DNA of 64,000 nucleotides, taken from contig NZ_KQ949027.1 in the NCBI RefSeq assembly GCF_001514285.1, forward strand, positions 124,001 through 188,000, given 5' to 3'. This document shows positions 33,678-41,873 of this stretch, piece after piece. Each line of letters opens with the position of its first letter. Within the stretch, counting starts at the first letter, position 1. Below the pieces are notes generated by a model. It made no database searches. It was not told the DNA's origin and saw only the letters and a list, made by a program, of their open reading frames with translations. Source of the DNA: Streptomyces sp. DSM 15324. Its GTDB lineage: Bacteria; Actinomycetota; Actinomycetes; Streptomycetales; Streptomycetaceae. The position numbers were made by a program, and so were the translations under genes.

Positions 33678-35057
33678 TCACCCGTGCAGCCGAGCCCCGC
33701 AGTGCGGCCAGGGGGCGGCGCCCCGGCGTACGTAGAGCTTCTTGGCGCGCAGGGTCTGTTCGGCCGCCGACGCGTCCTGGGGGCGGCCGCTGCCGCCGAG
33801 GGCGTGCCAGGTGCGGTTGTCGAACTGGTACAGCCCGCCGTACGTCCCCGAGGGGTCCACCGCGTCGGGCCGGCCGCCGGACTCGCAGGCCGCGAGTCCC
33901 GGCCAGTTCAGGCCGTCGGCCCCCCGCGCCGATGTCGGCAGCGGCTTCGTGCCGACCCTGACGAGCTGGTCCCGGGGCGGGCGCACCACCTCGGTGCCGG
34001 TCCGGCGCGGCTTCTGCCGGACCCCGTTGACGGTGCGCAGGGCGTAGGTGATGCGCCGCAGGCCGGGCTGTCCGGCCCGTTCCACGACCTCGGTGCCCCG
34101 GAAGAGGGCCGGGTCCTCGGTGTGCCGTACCGCGAACGGGATCGGCTCCTCTTGTACCTCCCTGCTTCCCGTGATCCGCAGCACGGTCACCGTCTGCCCG
34201 TCGCGCGGGAAGCTGCCGGCCGGCACGGAGGTGGTGTCCTCGCCGCGCAGGGTGATCCCGGCCTGCTCGACGGCCTCGCGCACGGTGGCCGCGTTGGTGC
34301 GGATGGTGCGGGCCCGGCCGTCGGCCAGGACCGTCACGGAGCGTTCGGTGCGCACGTCCAGCGCGAGCCCCTCCCGCCCGATGCGCCGGGTGCGCGCCAG
34401 GGAGAGGTACGCGCCGTCCGCGCGCACCCCGAACTGTTCGAGCGCCGCCTCCACCGTGCGCGCGGTCGTCCACACGTCGTGCCGGTGTCCGTCCAGGGTG
34501 AGCCGTACGGGCCGCCCGTACTGCACCTCGATCTCGTCGCCGCTGCTGAGGGCGGTGCCCGGGGCGGGTGCCACGACGTCGTGCGCGCCGACCGGCACGC
34601 CCTCGTCGGCCAGCAGTTCGGTGACGTCGTCGGCGAAGGTGTGCAGGGTGCGCGCCTGCCCGTCGACGGTCAGCTCGACGGCCTTGTCCTCGGCGACGAA
34701 CGCGGTGGTGCCGCCGGCCAGGAAGGCGACGACGAGGGCCTGCGGGAGCAGGCGGCGCAGGGCGGAGTCGGGGCGTTCGGCGGGCCGTGCCCGGCGCCGG
34801 CGCGCGGCCCGCCGTGCCGCGTCCGCGGGCACCGGCGGGCCCTGCTGCGGCAGGAACGGCCCCGGCAACCGCAGCGTGCCGGGGGGCCGGGGTGCCTCGT
34901 AGGCGGGCCGGTAGGTGTCGTCGTACGGCGGCCGGTGCGGGGCGTGACCGGTCTCGGGGCCGGTGTGCACGCCGTGGGCGACGGTCTGCGCGTTGTGCAG
35001 GTCGACGTACGTGTCGCCGCCGCCGTACGGCTCGTAGTACTGCTGCGAGGTGCTCAC
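33678..35057 (-). CDS. rpfB: Resuscitation-promoting factor RpfB-like lytic transglycosylase
   Basis: 459 residues from GTG 35057. Cell-wall enzyme that cleaves peptidoglycan glycan strands during spore germination and regrowth. Order of parts: cytoplasmic polar region (1-100), a membrane anchor near 104-123 (LPQALVVAFLAGGTTAF), three DUF348 units (about 128-285, each with L.VDG.....T...TV...L), a G5 domain near 255-335 (EEPIPFAVRHTEDPALFRGTEVV), and the C-terminal RPF domain from about 378 (LNWPGLAACESGGRPDAVDPSGTYGGLYQFDNRTW) with the catalytic Glu in ACESGG and two Cys. The block with rsmA, ispE and tatD is standard for the family. Confidence 0.93.
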   Translation of the reverse strand: MSTSQQYYEPYGGGDTYVDLHNAQTVAHGVHTGPETGHAPHRPPYDDTYRPAYEAPRPPGTLRLPGPFLPQQGPPVPADAARRAARRRRARPAERPDSALRRLLPQALVVAFLAGGTTAFVAEDKAVELTVDGQARTLHTFADDVTELLADEGVPVGAHDVVAPAPGTALSSGDEIEVQYGRPVRLTLDGHRHDVWTTARTVEAALEQFGVRADGAYLSLARTRRIGREGLALDVRTERSVTVLADGRARTIRTNAATVREAVEQAGITLRGEDTTSVPAGSFPRDGQTVTVLRITGSREVQEEPIPFAVRHTEDPALFRGTEVVERAGQPGLRRITYALRTVNGVRQKPRRTGTEVVRPPRDQLVRVGTKPLPTSARGADGLNWPGLAACESGGRPDAVDPSGTYGGLYQFDNRTWHALGGSGRPQDASAAEQTLRAKKLYVRRGAAPWPHCGARLHG

Positions 35058-35177
35058 GCCGACATGCTCCAGGGGTCCTGGGGGTCCAGATCGGGCCCCC
35101 AGAACCTAGCGGAGAGACGGTCACTCTCCAAAGCGGCGCAGCTACCCAGCGTTGTGTTCGGGTGGTGCGCGACCCCG

Positions 35178-36086
35178 TCAGTAGTCGAACGCGCGTGCGG
35201 TGTTGGCCGCGAGTGCCGTCGCCAGGGTGTCCTCGTCGAGATCCCGTACGGCGGCCATGGCGCGGACCGTGACGGGGATCAGGTAGGGCGCGTTGGGCCG
35301 GCCGCGGTAGGGGGCCGGGGTGAGGAAGGGAGCGTCGGTCTCGACCAGGACCCGTTCCAAGGGGGCGACGGCTAGGGCGTCGCGCAGATGCTGGGCGTTC
35401 TTGAAGGTGACGTTGCCGGCGAAGGACAGGTAGTACCCGGCGCGGGCGCAGATCTCCGCCATCTCGGCGTCGCCGGAGTAGCAGTGGAAGACGGTCCGCT
35501 CGGGGGCGCCCTCCTCCTTCAGGACCCGCAGGACGTCGGCGTGGGCGTCGCGGTCGTGGATGACGAGGGCCTTGCCGTGCCGCTTGGCGATCTCGATGTG
35601 GGCGCGGAAGGAACGCTCCTGCGCCTCCTTGCCCCCGGGACCGGTGCGGAAGTAGTCCAGCCCGGTCTCGCCGACGGCCTTGACGTGCCCCAGTGCGGCC
35701 AGGCGGTCGATCTCGGCGAGCGCCTCGTCGAGCGCCGCCGCGCCCCCCGGCTCGCGCGCGCCCTGCCGGGACCAGCCTCCCCCAGCCCCAGGGGGCTGGG
35801 AGGTGCCCCCAGGGTCGCCGTGCACGATGCGGGGCGCCTCGTTGGGGTGCAGGGCGACGGCCGCGTGGACGTTCTCGTACGCCGCCGCCGTCTCGGCCGC
35901 CCAGCGGGAGCCCTTGATGTCGCAGCCGACCTGGACGACCGTCGTGACCCCGACCGACGCGGCCTTCGCGAGGCCCTCCGCCACCGTGCCGGACTGCATG
36001 TCGAGGTGGGTGTGGGAGTCGGCGACCGGCACCCGCAGGGGCTCCGGCAGCGGCGGCGCCGCGTTCTTGTCGCTGGAGGAAGGCAT
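35178..36086 (-). CDS. tatD: TatD-family metal-dependent hydrolase with an inserted repeat
   Basis: 302 residues from ATG 36086. TIM-barrel hydrolase of the TatD family, acting as a 3'-5' exonuclease/AP-site nuclease in characterised members. Metal ligands: ADSHTHLD at 22-29 (HxH), VGETGLDYFRTGPG near 150 (Glu), VIHDRDAHAD near 182, HCYSGD near 206 and VETDAPFL near 257 (Asp). A stretch of about 25 residues rich in Gly, Pro and Arg, near 92-115, interrupts the normal sequence and is encoded by a palindromic repeat at 35776-35813; it lies in a loop after HPNEAPRIV, so function may be kept. Precedes rpfB in the same direction. Confidence 0.93.
   Translation of the reverse strand: MPSSSDKNAAPPLPEPLRVPVADSHTHLDMQSGTVAEGLAKAASVGVTTVVQVGCDIKGSRWAAETAAAYENVHAAVALHPNEAPRIVHGDPGGTSQPPGAGGGWSRQGAREPGGAAALDEALAEIDRLAALGHVKAVGETGLDYFRTGPGGKEAQERSFRAHIEIAKRHGKALVIHDRDAHADVLRVLKEEGAPERTVFHCYSGDAEMAEICARAGYYLSFAGNVTFKNAQHLRDALAVAPLERVLVETDAPFLTPAPYRGRPNAPYLIPVTVRAMAAVRDLDEDTLATALAANTARAFDY
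35776..35813. repeat. Dispersed palindromic repeat inserted in frame in tatD
   Basis: CCTCCCCCAGCCCC, then GGGGCTGGGAGG, then TGCCCCCAGG: an imperfect hairpin with a two-base bulge and a trailing arm. It has the look of the palindromic CCTCCCCCAGCC...GGCTGGGAGGTGCCCCCAG elements scattered in Streptomyces genomes, normally between genes. Confidence 0.75.
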
Positions 36087-36185
36087 GCCCCGATCCTACG
36101 GAAGGGGCACGCCCCGCCCCGGCCCGCGGTCCGCCACCGCGGGCCCGGGGCGCGCTCGCTGCCGTGCGCCCGGCTCGCCGTCCGC

Positions 36186-36584
36186 TCAGCTCGCCTTGCG
36201 GAAGGGGTGCAGGAGGTCGGACAGGTGCCAGTGATGGGGTTCCCTGGTCTGCGCCGGCGCCTCGGGCACCTCCACCGGACCCGCCGGGGGCACCGGGCGG
36301 GAGCGGCGGGCCGCGCCCTGCACCGACGACACCTGTCCGGCCCGCATGATGCGCACCACGTGCCCGTCGCAGTTCTGGCACGCGGGCCGGCTCAGCGGGG
36401 ACGGCACGACGCGCCCGTCCGCCACGTACTGCACGAACTCGTGCCCGCCGGCGTCGATGTGGTGCTCTATCGCGTACGACTGCTCCCAGCCGTGCCCGCA
36501 GCGCATGCAGGCGAAGGAATACGACTCGTTGACCACGCCGGTCGCCCCGTGGCGAAGGCCGGTCTGCCCTGTGATCTCACTCAT
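36186..36584 (-). CDS. Zinc-ribbon protein of unknown function
   Basis: 132 residues from ATG 36584, with AGGAG seven bases upstream; a longer frame to 36620 lacks a ribosome site. Two Cys pairs, FACMRCGHGW near 25-34 and PACQNCDGHV near 68-77, would make a zinc ribbon; between them lie VQYVADGRVVPSPL and several His residues. The C-terminus is Pro/Ala/Arg-rich and ends HWHLSDLLHPFRKAS. I recognise it only as a conserved Streptomyces hypothetical. A 17-bp palindrome sits 25 bases upstream of the start. It may bind nucleic acid or act as a regulator; no direct evidence. Confidence 0.75.
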   Translation of the reverse strand: MSEITGQTGLRHGATGVVNESYSFACMRCGHGWEQSYAIEHHIDAGGHEFVQYVADGRVVPSPLSRPACQNCDGHVVRIMRAGQVSSVQGAARRSRPVPPAGPVEVPEAPAQTREPHHWHLSDLLHPFRKAS

Positions 36585-36608
36585 GGCCAGCTCCTGTTGT
36601 CCGCTGGA

Positions 36609-36625
36609 GGGACGTGTCACGTCCC
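36609..36625 (-). promoter_or_regulatory. 17-bp palindrome upstream of the zinc-ribbon gene
   Basis: GGGACGTG-T-CACGTCCC: perfect 8-bp arms around one base, 25 bases before the ATG at 36584. Candidate operator or 5' hairpin overlapping the promoter. Confidence 0.55.
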
Positions 36626-36861
36626 GTCATCCAGTGGATGCCTCGCACCGGCCGAAGCGCACCCGATCTGTGCAGTGTTGAAGGCGATTTGGGCGTCCCT
36701 TGCCCCAAGCACCGGCCCGCTTTGCCCGCACATGGGGCGCACGCTCATCCGACATGCGCCCTGCTCAGAGGGGGTGTGAGCGCGTTCACAGAGACGATAC
36801 GCGGCAGGCCGCACCGCGTTCCCCCGACGCCACGGCGACCGCTCACCGTACGTCACGGCAC

Positions 36862-37160
36862 GCCCGTCACCCACTGTCACGGACCCCCGGCCCCCGCCAC
36901 CTCACGGACCCGCGCCGCGCACTGTCCCACGGCCCCCGGGCGCCCGCCGTCCCAGGGCCCCCGGACGGCCGCTGCCACACGAATACCCGGCGCCGGCAGT
37001 CTCACGAACCCCCGGCAGGGGCAGTCTCACGAATCCTCGGCGCCCACTGCCTCACCAATCCCCCGGCGCGGGCAGCCTCACCAACCCCGGCGCCGGCAGT
37101 CTCACCAACCCCGGCGCGGGCAGCCTCAGCAACCCCCGGCGCCCGCCGTCTCACGCCCGC
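36862..37160. repeat. Degenerate 24-26-base tandem repeat
   Basis: Eleven or so units like CCGGCGCCGGCAGTCTCACCAACC, varying at several positions. Downstream of rsmI in its reading direction. Unit spacing is continuous, with no unique spacers. Confidence 0.85.
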
Positions 37161-37173
37161 CTGACCCCCGCTG

Positions 37174-38055
37174 TCACAGCTCCCCGGCGTTCTTCGCCGC
37201 CACCACCGCGTCGAACACCTCGCGCTTGGGCAGTCCCGCCTCGGCCGCGACCGCCACGATCGCCTCCTTGCGGCGCTCTCCGGCCTCCTCGCGCACCCGC
37301 ACCCGCCGCACCAGCTCCGCCGCGTCGAGCTCCTCGGGGCCGCGCTCGGGCGCGCCGGAGACGACGACGGTGATCTCCCCGCGCACCCCCTCGGCCGCCC
37401 ACTCCGCGAGTTCGTCCAGCGGACCGCGCCTGACCTCCTCGTACGTCTTGGTCAGCTCACGGCAGACCGCGGCCCGCCGGTCCGCGCCGAACACCTCGGC
37501 CATCGCCGCGAGGGTGTCGTCGAGGCGGTGCGGGGCCTCGAAGTAGACGAGGGTGCGGCGCTCCTCGGCGACCTCCCGCAGCCGCGACAGCCGCTCCCCC
37601 GCCTTGCGGGGCAGGAACCCCTCGAAGCAGAACCGGTCGACGGGCAGCCCGGACAGGGCGAGCGCGGTGAGCACGGCGGACGGGCCGGGCACGGCGGTGA
37701 CCCGGATGTCCCGCTCGACGGCCGCGGCGACCAGCCGGTAGCCCGGGTCGGAGACCGACGGCATGCCCGCGTCGGTGACGAGCAGCACGCGCGCGCCGCC
37801 CAGGAGGTCCTCCACCAGCTCGGGCGTACGGGCCGACTCGTTGCCCTCGAAGTACGACACGATCCGCCCCTTGGGCGTCACCCCCAGGGCCTGGGTCAGC
37901 CGGCGCAGCCTGCGGGTGTCCTCGGCGGCGACGACATCGGCGCCGGCCAGTTCCTCGGCGAGCCGCGGCGGGGCGTCGGAGACGTCACCGATGGGGGTGC
38001 CGGCGAGGACGAGGGTTCCGGGCGCGAGAGCGGGCGTGTCTGTCACGCTCCCCAT
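37174..38055 (-). CDS. rsmI: 16S rRNA (cytidine-1402-2'-O)-methyltransferase
   Basis: 293 residues from ATG 38055; GTG 38046 is an alternative start with GGGGAG just upstream. Methylates the ribose of C1402 in 16S rRNA. Tetrapyrrole-methylase fold: GTLVLAGTPIGDVSDAPPRLAEELAGADVVAAEDTRR near 13-49 (signature P-IGN/GD and EDTR), VLLVTDAGMPSVSDPGYRLV near 90-109, PGPSAVLTALALSGLPVDRFCFEGFLPRK near 123-151 and ETPHR-type YFEAPHRLDDTL near 170. Usual length. It diverges from pmt; the two share a 97-base gap. Confidence 0.95.
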   Translation of the reverse strand: MGSVTDTPALAPGTLVLAGTPIGDVSDAPPRLAEELAGADVVAAEDTRRLRRLTQALGVTPKGRIVSYFEGNESARTPELVEDLLGGARVLLVTDAGMPSVSDPGYRLVAAAVERDIRVTAVPGPSAVLTALALSGLPVDRFCFEGFLPRKAGERLSRLREVAEERRTLVYFEAPHRLDDTLAAMAEVFGADRRAAVCRELTKTYEEVRRGPLDELAEWAAEGVRGEITVVVSGAPERGPEELDAAELVRRVRVREEAGERRKEAIVAVAAEAGLPKREVFDAVVAAKNAGEL

Positions 38056-38152
38056 CCTCGCAGGCGCCGTGTGCCCCGGGTGACGCCCGGCATGACCGGC
38101 CGACTGGACCCATGCACGGGACTCACACAGCCCTGTTCCCTACGATGGCGCG

Positions 38153-39928
38153 GTGACCAGTACCGCGTCCTCCACGGACTCCACGGGCTCCACTGACCAC
38201 CGGCCCGCAGCGACCGCGCACGACGACCCGCACGACCGGCGGCCGTCGTCGTGGCGGGAGCGGCTGCGCCGTTTCGGGTACGCGGCCGAGCCCGCCGCCG
38301 ACGTCCGGGCGCGGCTGGTGCCGCCGTACACGCGGCCCGGCCCCCGGCTGTGGCAGACGCTGGGGCTGCCGCCGGTGTGGGCGGACCGGGTCGCGCGCTG
38401 GTCGGGCTGGGGCGGTCCGCTGCTGGTCACGCTGGTGGCGGGCGTCATGCGGTTCTGGAACCTGGGCAACCCGAAGAAGGTGATATTCGACGAGACGTAC
38501 TACGCCAAGGACGCGTGGGCGCTCGTCCACCGCGGGTTCGAGGTCAACTGGGACAAGAACGCCAACGACCTCATCCTCTCCTCGGGCGGTCATGTCGCGG
38601 TCCCCACCGACGCGGCGTACGTCGTGCATCCGCCGGTCGGCAAGTACGTCATCGGGCTGGGCGAGCTGGTCTTCGGCTTCGATCCGTTCGGCTGGCGCTT
38701 CATGACGGCGCTGCTGGGCACGCTGTCCGTGCTGCTGCTGTGCCGGATCGGCCGTCGCATCTTCCGCTCCACCTTCCTCGGGTGTCTCGCGGGCGCGCTG
38801 ATGGCGGTGGACGGGCTGGCCTTCGTGATGAGCCGCACCTCGCTGCTCGACGGGGTGCTGATGTTCTTCGTGCTGGCGGCGTTCGGCTGTCTGGTGATCG
38901 ACCGCGACCGGGCCCGGGCGCGGCTCGCCGCGGCCCTGCCGCCGGACGCGGACGGCCGGGTCCGCCCGGACGCGCACATCGCGGAGACCGCGCGCCTCGG
39001 GCCGCGCCCCTGGCGCTGGGCGGCGGGTCTGATGTTCGGCCTGGCGATCGGCACCAAGTGGAACGCGCTGTACATCATGGCCGCGTTCCTGCTGATGACC
39101 CTGCTCTGGGACGTGGGCTCGCGCCGGGTGGCCGGCGCCCGCCACCCCTACCGGGCGGTCCTGCGGCACGACACGGGCCTGACCTTCCTCGCGACGGTCC
39201 CGGTCGCCCTGGTCACCTACCTGGTGTCCTGGACGGGCTGGATCCTCTCACCGACCGACGGCTCGGGCGGCTACTACCGCAACTGGGCGGCCACCGACGG
39301 CAAGGGCGGCGGCTGGACGTGGCTGTTCCCGGACTGGTGGCGCAGCCTGTGGCACTACGAGCACGAGGTGTACGAGTTCCACACCCACCTCACCTCGCCG
39401 CACAACTACCAGTCGAACCCGTGGAGCTGGCTGGTGCTGGGCCGCCCGGTCTCCTACTTCTACGAGTCCCCGTCCCCCGGCACGGACGGCTGCCCCGCCG
39501 ACGCGGGCGAGAAGTGCGCCCGTGAGGTCCTCGCGATCGGCACCCCGCTGCTGTGGTGGGCCGCCTGCTTCGCGGTGCTCTACGTCCTGTGGCGCTGGCT
39601 CTTCCGCCGCGACTGGCGCGCGGGCGCGATCGCCTGCGGCATCGCGGCCGGCTACCTGCCCTGGTTCATGTACCAGGAGCGCACGATCTTCCTCTTCTAC
39701 GCCGTCGTCTTCCTCCCCTTCCTGTGCCTCGCGGTGGCGATGATGCTCGGCGCGATCATCGGCCCGCCGAACTCCACGGACACCCGCCGGGTGGCGGGTG
39801 CGACCGGCGCGGGCGTCCTGGTCCTCCTGATCGCCTGGAACTTCATCTACTTCTGGCCCCTGTTCACGGGCACGTCGATCCCGATCGACCAGTGGCGGTC
39901 GCGGATGTGGATCGATACGTGGGTGTAG
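38153..39928 (+). CDS. pmt: Dolichyl-/polyprenyl-phosphate-mannose protein mannosyltransferase (Pmt)
   Basis: 591 residues from GTG 38153. GT39 membrane glycosyltransferase that transfers mannose from polyprenyl phosphate mannose to Ser/Thr of secreted proteins; in S. coelicolor the enzyme is needed for phage phiC31 infection and affects antibiotic sensitivity. Visible: a hydrophilic cytoplasmic N-terminus of about 85 residues, then the first helix and the essential acidic motif FDETYYAKDAW near 112-122, SSGGHVAVPTDAAYVVHPPVGKYVIGLGE near 143-170, about ten further hydrophobic segments, and YFYESPSPGTDGCP near 437 outside. The last helices end in QWRSRMWIDTWV. Single gene, divergent from rsmI. 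Confidence 0.94.
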   Translation: MTSTASSTDSTGSTDHRPAATAHDDPHDRRPSSWRERLRRFGYAAEPAADVRARLVPPYTRPGPRLWQTLGLPPVWADRVARWSGWGGPLLVTLVAGVMRFWNLGNPKKVIFDETYYAKDAWALVHRGFEVNWDKNANDLILSSGGHVAVPTDAAYVVHPPVGKYVIGLGELVFGFDPFGWRFMTALLGTLSVLLLCRIGRRIFRSTFLGCLAGALMAVDGLAFVMSRTSLLDGVLMFFVLAAFGCLVIDRDRARARLAAALPPDADGRVRPDAHIAETARLGPRPWRWAAGLMFGLAIGTKWNALYIMAAFLLMTLLWDVGSRRVAGARHPYRAVLRHDTGLTFLATVPVALVTYLVSWTGWILSPTDGSGGYYRNWAATDGKGGGWTWLFPDWWRSLWHYEHEVYEFHTHLTSPHNYQSNPWSWLVLGRPVSYFYESPSPGTDGCPADAGEKCAREVLAIGTPLLWWAACFAVLYVLWRWLFRRDWRAGAIACGIAAGYLPWFMYQERTIFLFYAVVFLPFLCLAVAMMLGAIIGPPNSTDTRRVAGATGAGVLVLLIAWNFIYFWPLFTGTSIPIDQWRSRMWIDTWV

Positions 39929-40026
39929 CCGACGTTCACATACATGATTGAGCACCCCCGCTAACGATTGCGGAAACTACCGCCCCACGCGCCTCCCTTT
40001 CGGCTTACCGTGAGCCAAGACAGAGG

Positions 40027-40046
40027 TTTCTGAACGCGTTCAGAAA
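40027..40046 (+). promoter_or_regulatory. 20-bp perfect palindrome upstream of the first PBP gene
   Basis: TTTCTGAACGCGTTCAGAAA, a perfect inverted repeat with no spacer, ending 35 bases before the ATG at 40082. Strong candidate operator; could also form an mRNA hairpin. Confidence 0.7.
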
Positions 40047-40081
40047 ACGCCCGGGAGGGTGTCGACGGGGAGGGTTCGCAC

Positions 40082-41701
40082 ATGCGCAAGGGGGCGAAGG
40101 CGGCCATAGTGGGCTCGGTGTTCGTCGTGATGGTGGGCGGGGCCGGGTACGGGGCCTTCAACATCGTGAACGCGCTGAGCGGGGGCGCGGGGGGCGGCGG
40201 GCCCGCGCCCGTGAGGACCGGGCCGCCCAGCAGCGGCGAGGTGAAGGACACCAGCACGAAGTTCTTCGCCGCCTGGGAGAAGGGCGAGGCGACGGCCGCG
40301 GCCGCGCTCACCAACAACGCGGAGAAGGCCGAGCCGCTGCTGACCGCGTACGGCGGGACCGCCCACATCGGCGGTGTGAAGATCACTCCGGGCGCCGCCA
40401 GCGGGGACACCGTGCCGTTCAGCGTGCGGGCGACCGTGTCCTACGAGGGCAGGAGCAAACCGCTCGCCTACAAGAGCGAGCTGACCGTCGTGCGCGGGGT
40501 CACCACCGGCAAGGCGCTGGTGGACTGGCAGCCCTCGGTCGTCCACCCGCAGCTGAAGGACATGGACGACACGCTGGTCACCGGCGACGCCTCCGCCCCG
40601 CCGATCGAGGCCGTCGACCGCGGCGGCACGGTGCTCACCAAGGAGACGTACCCTTCGCTCGGCCCGATCCTCGACGAACTGCGCGCCAAGTACGGCGCCA
40701 AGGCGGGCGGCACCCCGGGCGTCGAGCTGGCGATCCGGCACGCCGCCCCGGACACCGCCGACACCCCGCTGCTGGCCCTGGCGAAGGGCACGCCGGGCAA
40801 GCTGCCCACCACGCTCAGCGCGCGCGTGCAGGCGGCGGCCGAGAAGGCCGTCAGGAAGTACCCGCAGTCCTCGGTGGTCGCCGTCAAGCCGAGCACCGGC
40901 GAGGTGCTGGCGGTCGCGAACAACCGCACCGACGGCTGGAACGCCGCATTCCTCGGCCAGGTCGCCCCGGGCTCCACATGGAAGATCGTCAGCGCCGCCA
41001 CCCTCATCGACAACGGGATCACCACGGCGAACGGGCCCGCGCCCTGTCCCGCCGAAGCCGTGTGGCAGAGCCAGACCTTCCACAACATCAAGAACATGCC
41101 CGCCGACGAGAACGCCACCCTCTCCGCGAGCTTCGCCCGCTCCTGCAACACGGCCTTCGTGAAGTTCGCCGACGAGGTCAAGGTCGACTCCCTCACCGAC
41201 GAGGCGAAGAACCGCTTCGGGATCGGCCTCGACTGGAAGACCGGCATCCCGTCCTTCGACGGCTCGGTCCCGGCCTCCGGCGGCCCGGACACCGCGGCCA
41301 ACCTGATCGGGCAGGGCCAGGTCCAGATCAACCCGCTGAACCTGGCCTCGGTGACGGCGACCGCGATGACGGGCTCCTTCCGGCAGCCGGTGATCGTGCC
41401 GCAGAGCCTCGACGACCGTGCACTCGCACGCGCGCGTGGGCTGTCGGCGAGCACCGTGGCGCAACTGCGCGCCATGATGAACCGCACCGCGACCAGCGGC
41501 ACCGCCGCCGGGGTGATGTCCGGGCTCGGCCCCGACTACGGCGCGAAGACCGGCTCCGCGGAGGTCGACGGCCAGGCCAGGTCCGACAGCTGGTTCACCG
41601 GTTACCGCGGCGACGTCGCCGCCGCGGCCCTCGTCCAGGACGGCGGCCACGGCGTGGACGCGTCCGGCCCGCTCGTCGCGCAGGTGCTGCGCGCCGGGTG
41701 A
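40082..41701 (+). CDS. Class B penicillin-binding protein (transpeptidase), copy 1
   Basis: 539 residues from ATG 40082. N-terminal anchor near 5-26 (AKAAIVGSVFVVMVGGAGYGAF), an NTF2-like MecA_N-type domain at about 50-160 (VKDTSTKFFAAWEKGEATAAAAL), then a transpeptidase domain with all three motifs: SxxK as S298-T-W-K301, SxN as S354-C-N356, and K489-T-G491. It cross-links peptidoglycan outside the membrane. The MecA_N layout recalls PBP2a-like enzymes, but that does not by itself imply resistance. A paralogue follows 172 bases later. In S. coelicolor two such genes lie upstream of ssgE. Confidence 0.93.
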   Translation: MRKGAKAAIVGSVFVVMVGGAGYGAFNIVNALSGGAGGGGPAPVRTGPPSSGEVKDTSTKFFAAWEKGEATAAAALTNNAEKAEPLLTAYGGTAHIGGVKITPGAASGDTVPFSVRATVSYEGRSKPLAYKSELTVVRGVTTGKALVDWQPSVVHPQLKDMDDTLVTGDASAPPIEAVDRGGTVLTKETYPSLGPILDELRAKYGAKAGGTPGVELAIRHAAPDTADTPLLALAKGTPGKLPTTLSARVQAAAEKAVRKYPQSSVVAVKPSTGEVLAVANNRTDGWNAAFLGQVAPGSTWKIVSAATLIDNGITTANGPAPCPAEAVWQSQTFHNIKNMPADENATLSASFARSCNTAFVKFADEVKVDSLTDEAKNRFGIGLDWKTGIPSFDGSVPASGGPDTAANLIGQGQVQINPLNLASVTATAMTGSFRQPVIVPQSLDDRALARARGLSASTVAQLRAMMNRTATSGTAAGVMSGLGPDYGAKTGSAEVDGQARSDSWFTGYRGDVAAAALVQDGGHGVDASGPLVAQVLRAG

Positions 41702-41873
41702 CGGCGGGCCGAACCCACTGGTTCAGGTCGGTAACAGGTGGGTGGTTGACGTCACACGTGACGTCACCCCCGCAGCACGGGACTCTAGGGTGGTTGCCGT
41801 CGTTGGGGTGAGTGAGGGCAACGAGGGCACTGGGGCAAGGGGAGCCCCCTGGGGATCCGGAGGATCACAGGCT

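Larger units (their letters stand above)
36585..37173. other. Long gap between the zinc-ribbon gene and rsmI
   Basis: 589 bases without a supported gene. The part near the zinc-ribbon gene (36585-36860) should carry its promoter; the rest is the tandem repeat annotated at 36862-37160. Short frames crossing it lack codon bias and ribosome sites. Confidence 0.6.

Noticed and set aside
36862..37160. Repeat array considered as CRISPR
   Set aside because: Units of 24-26 bases follow each other without unique spacers, and no cas gene is present.
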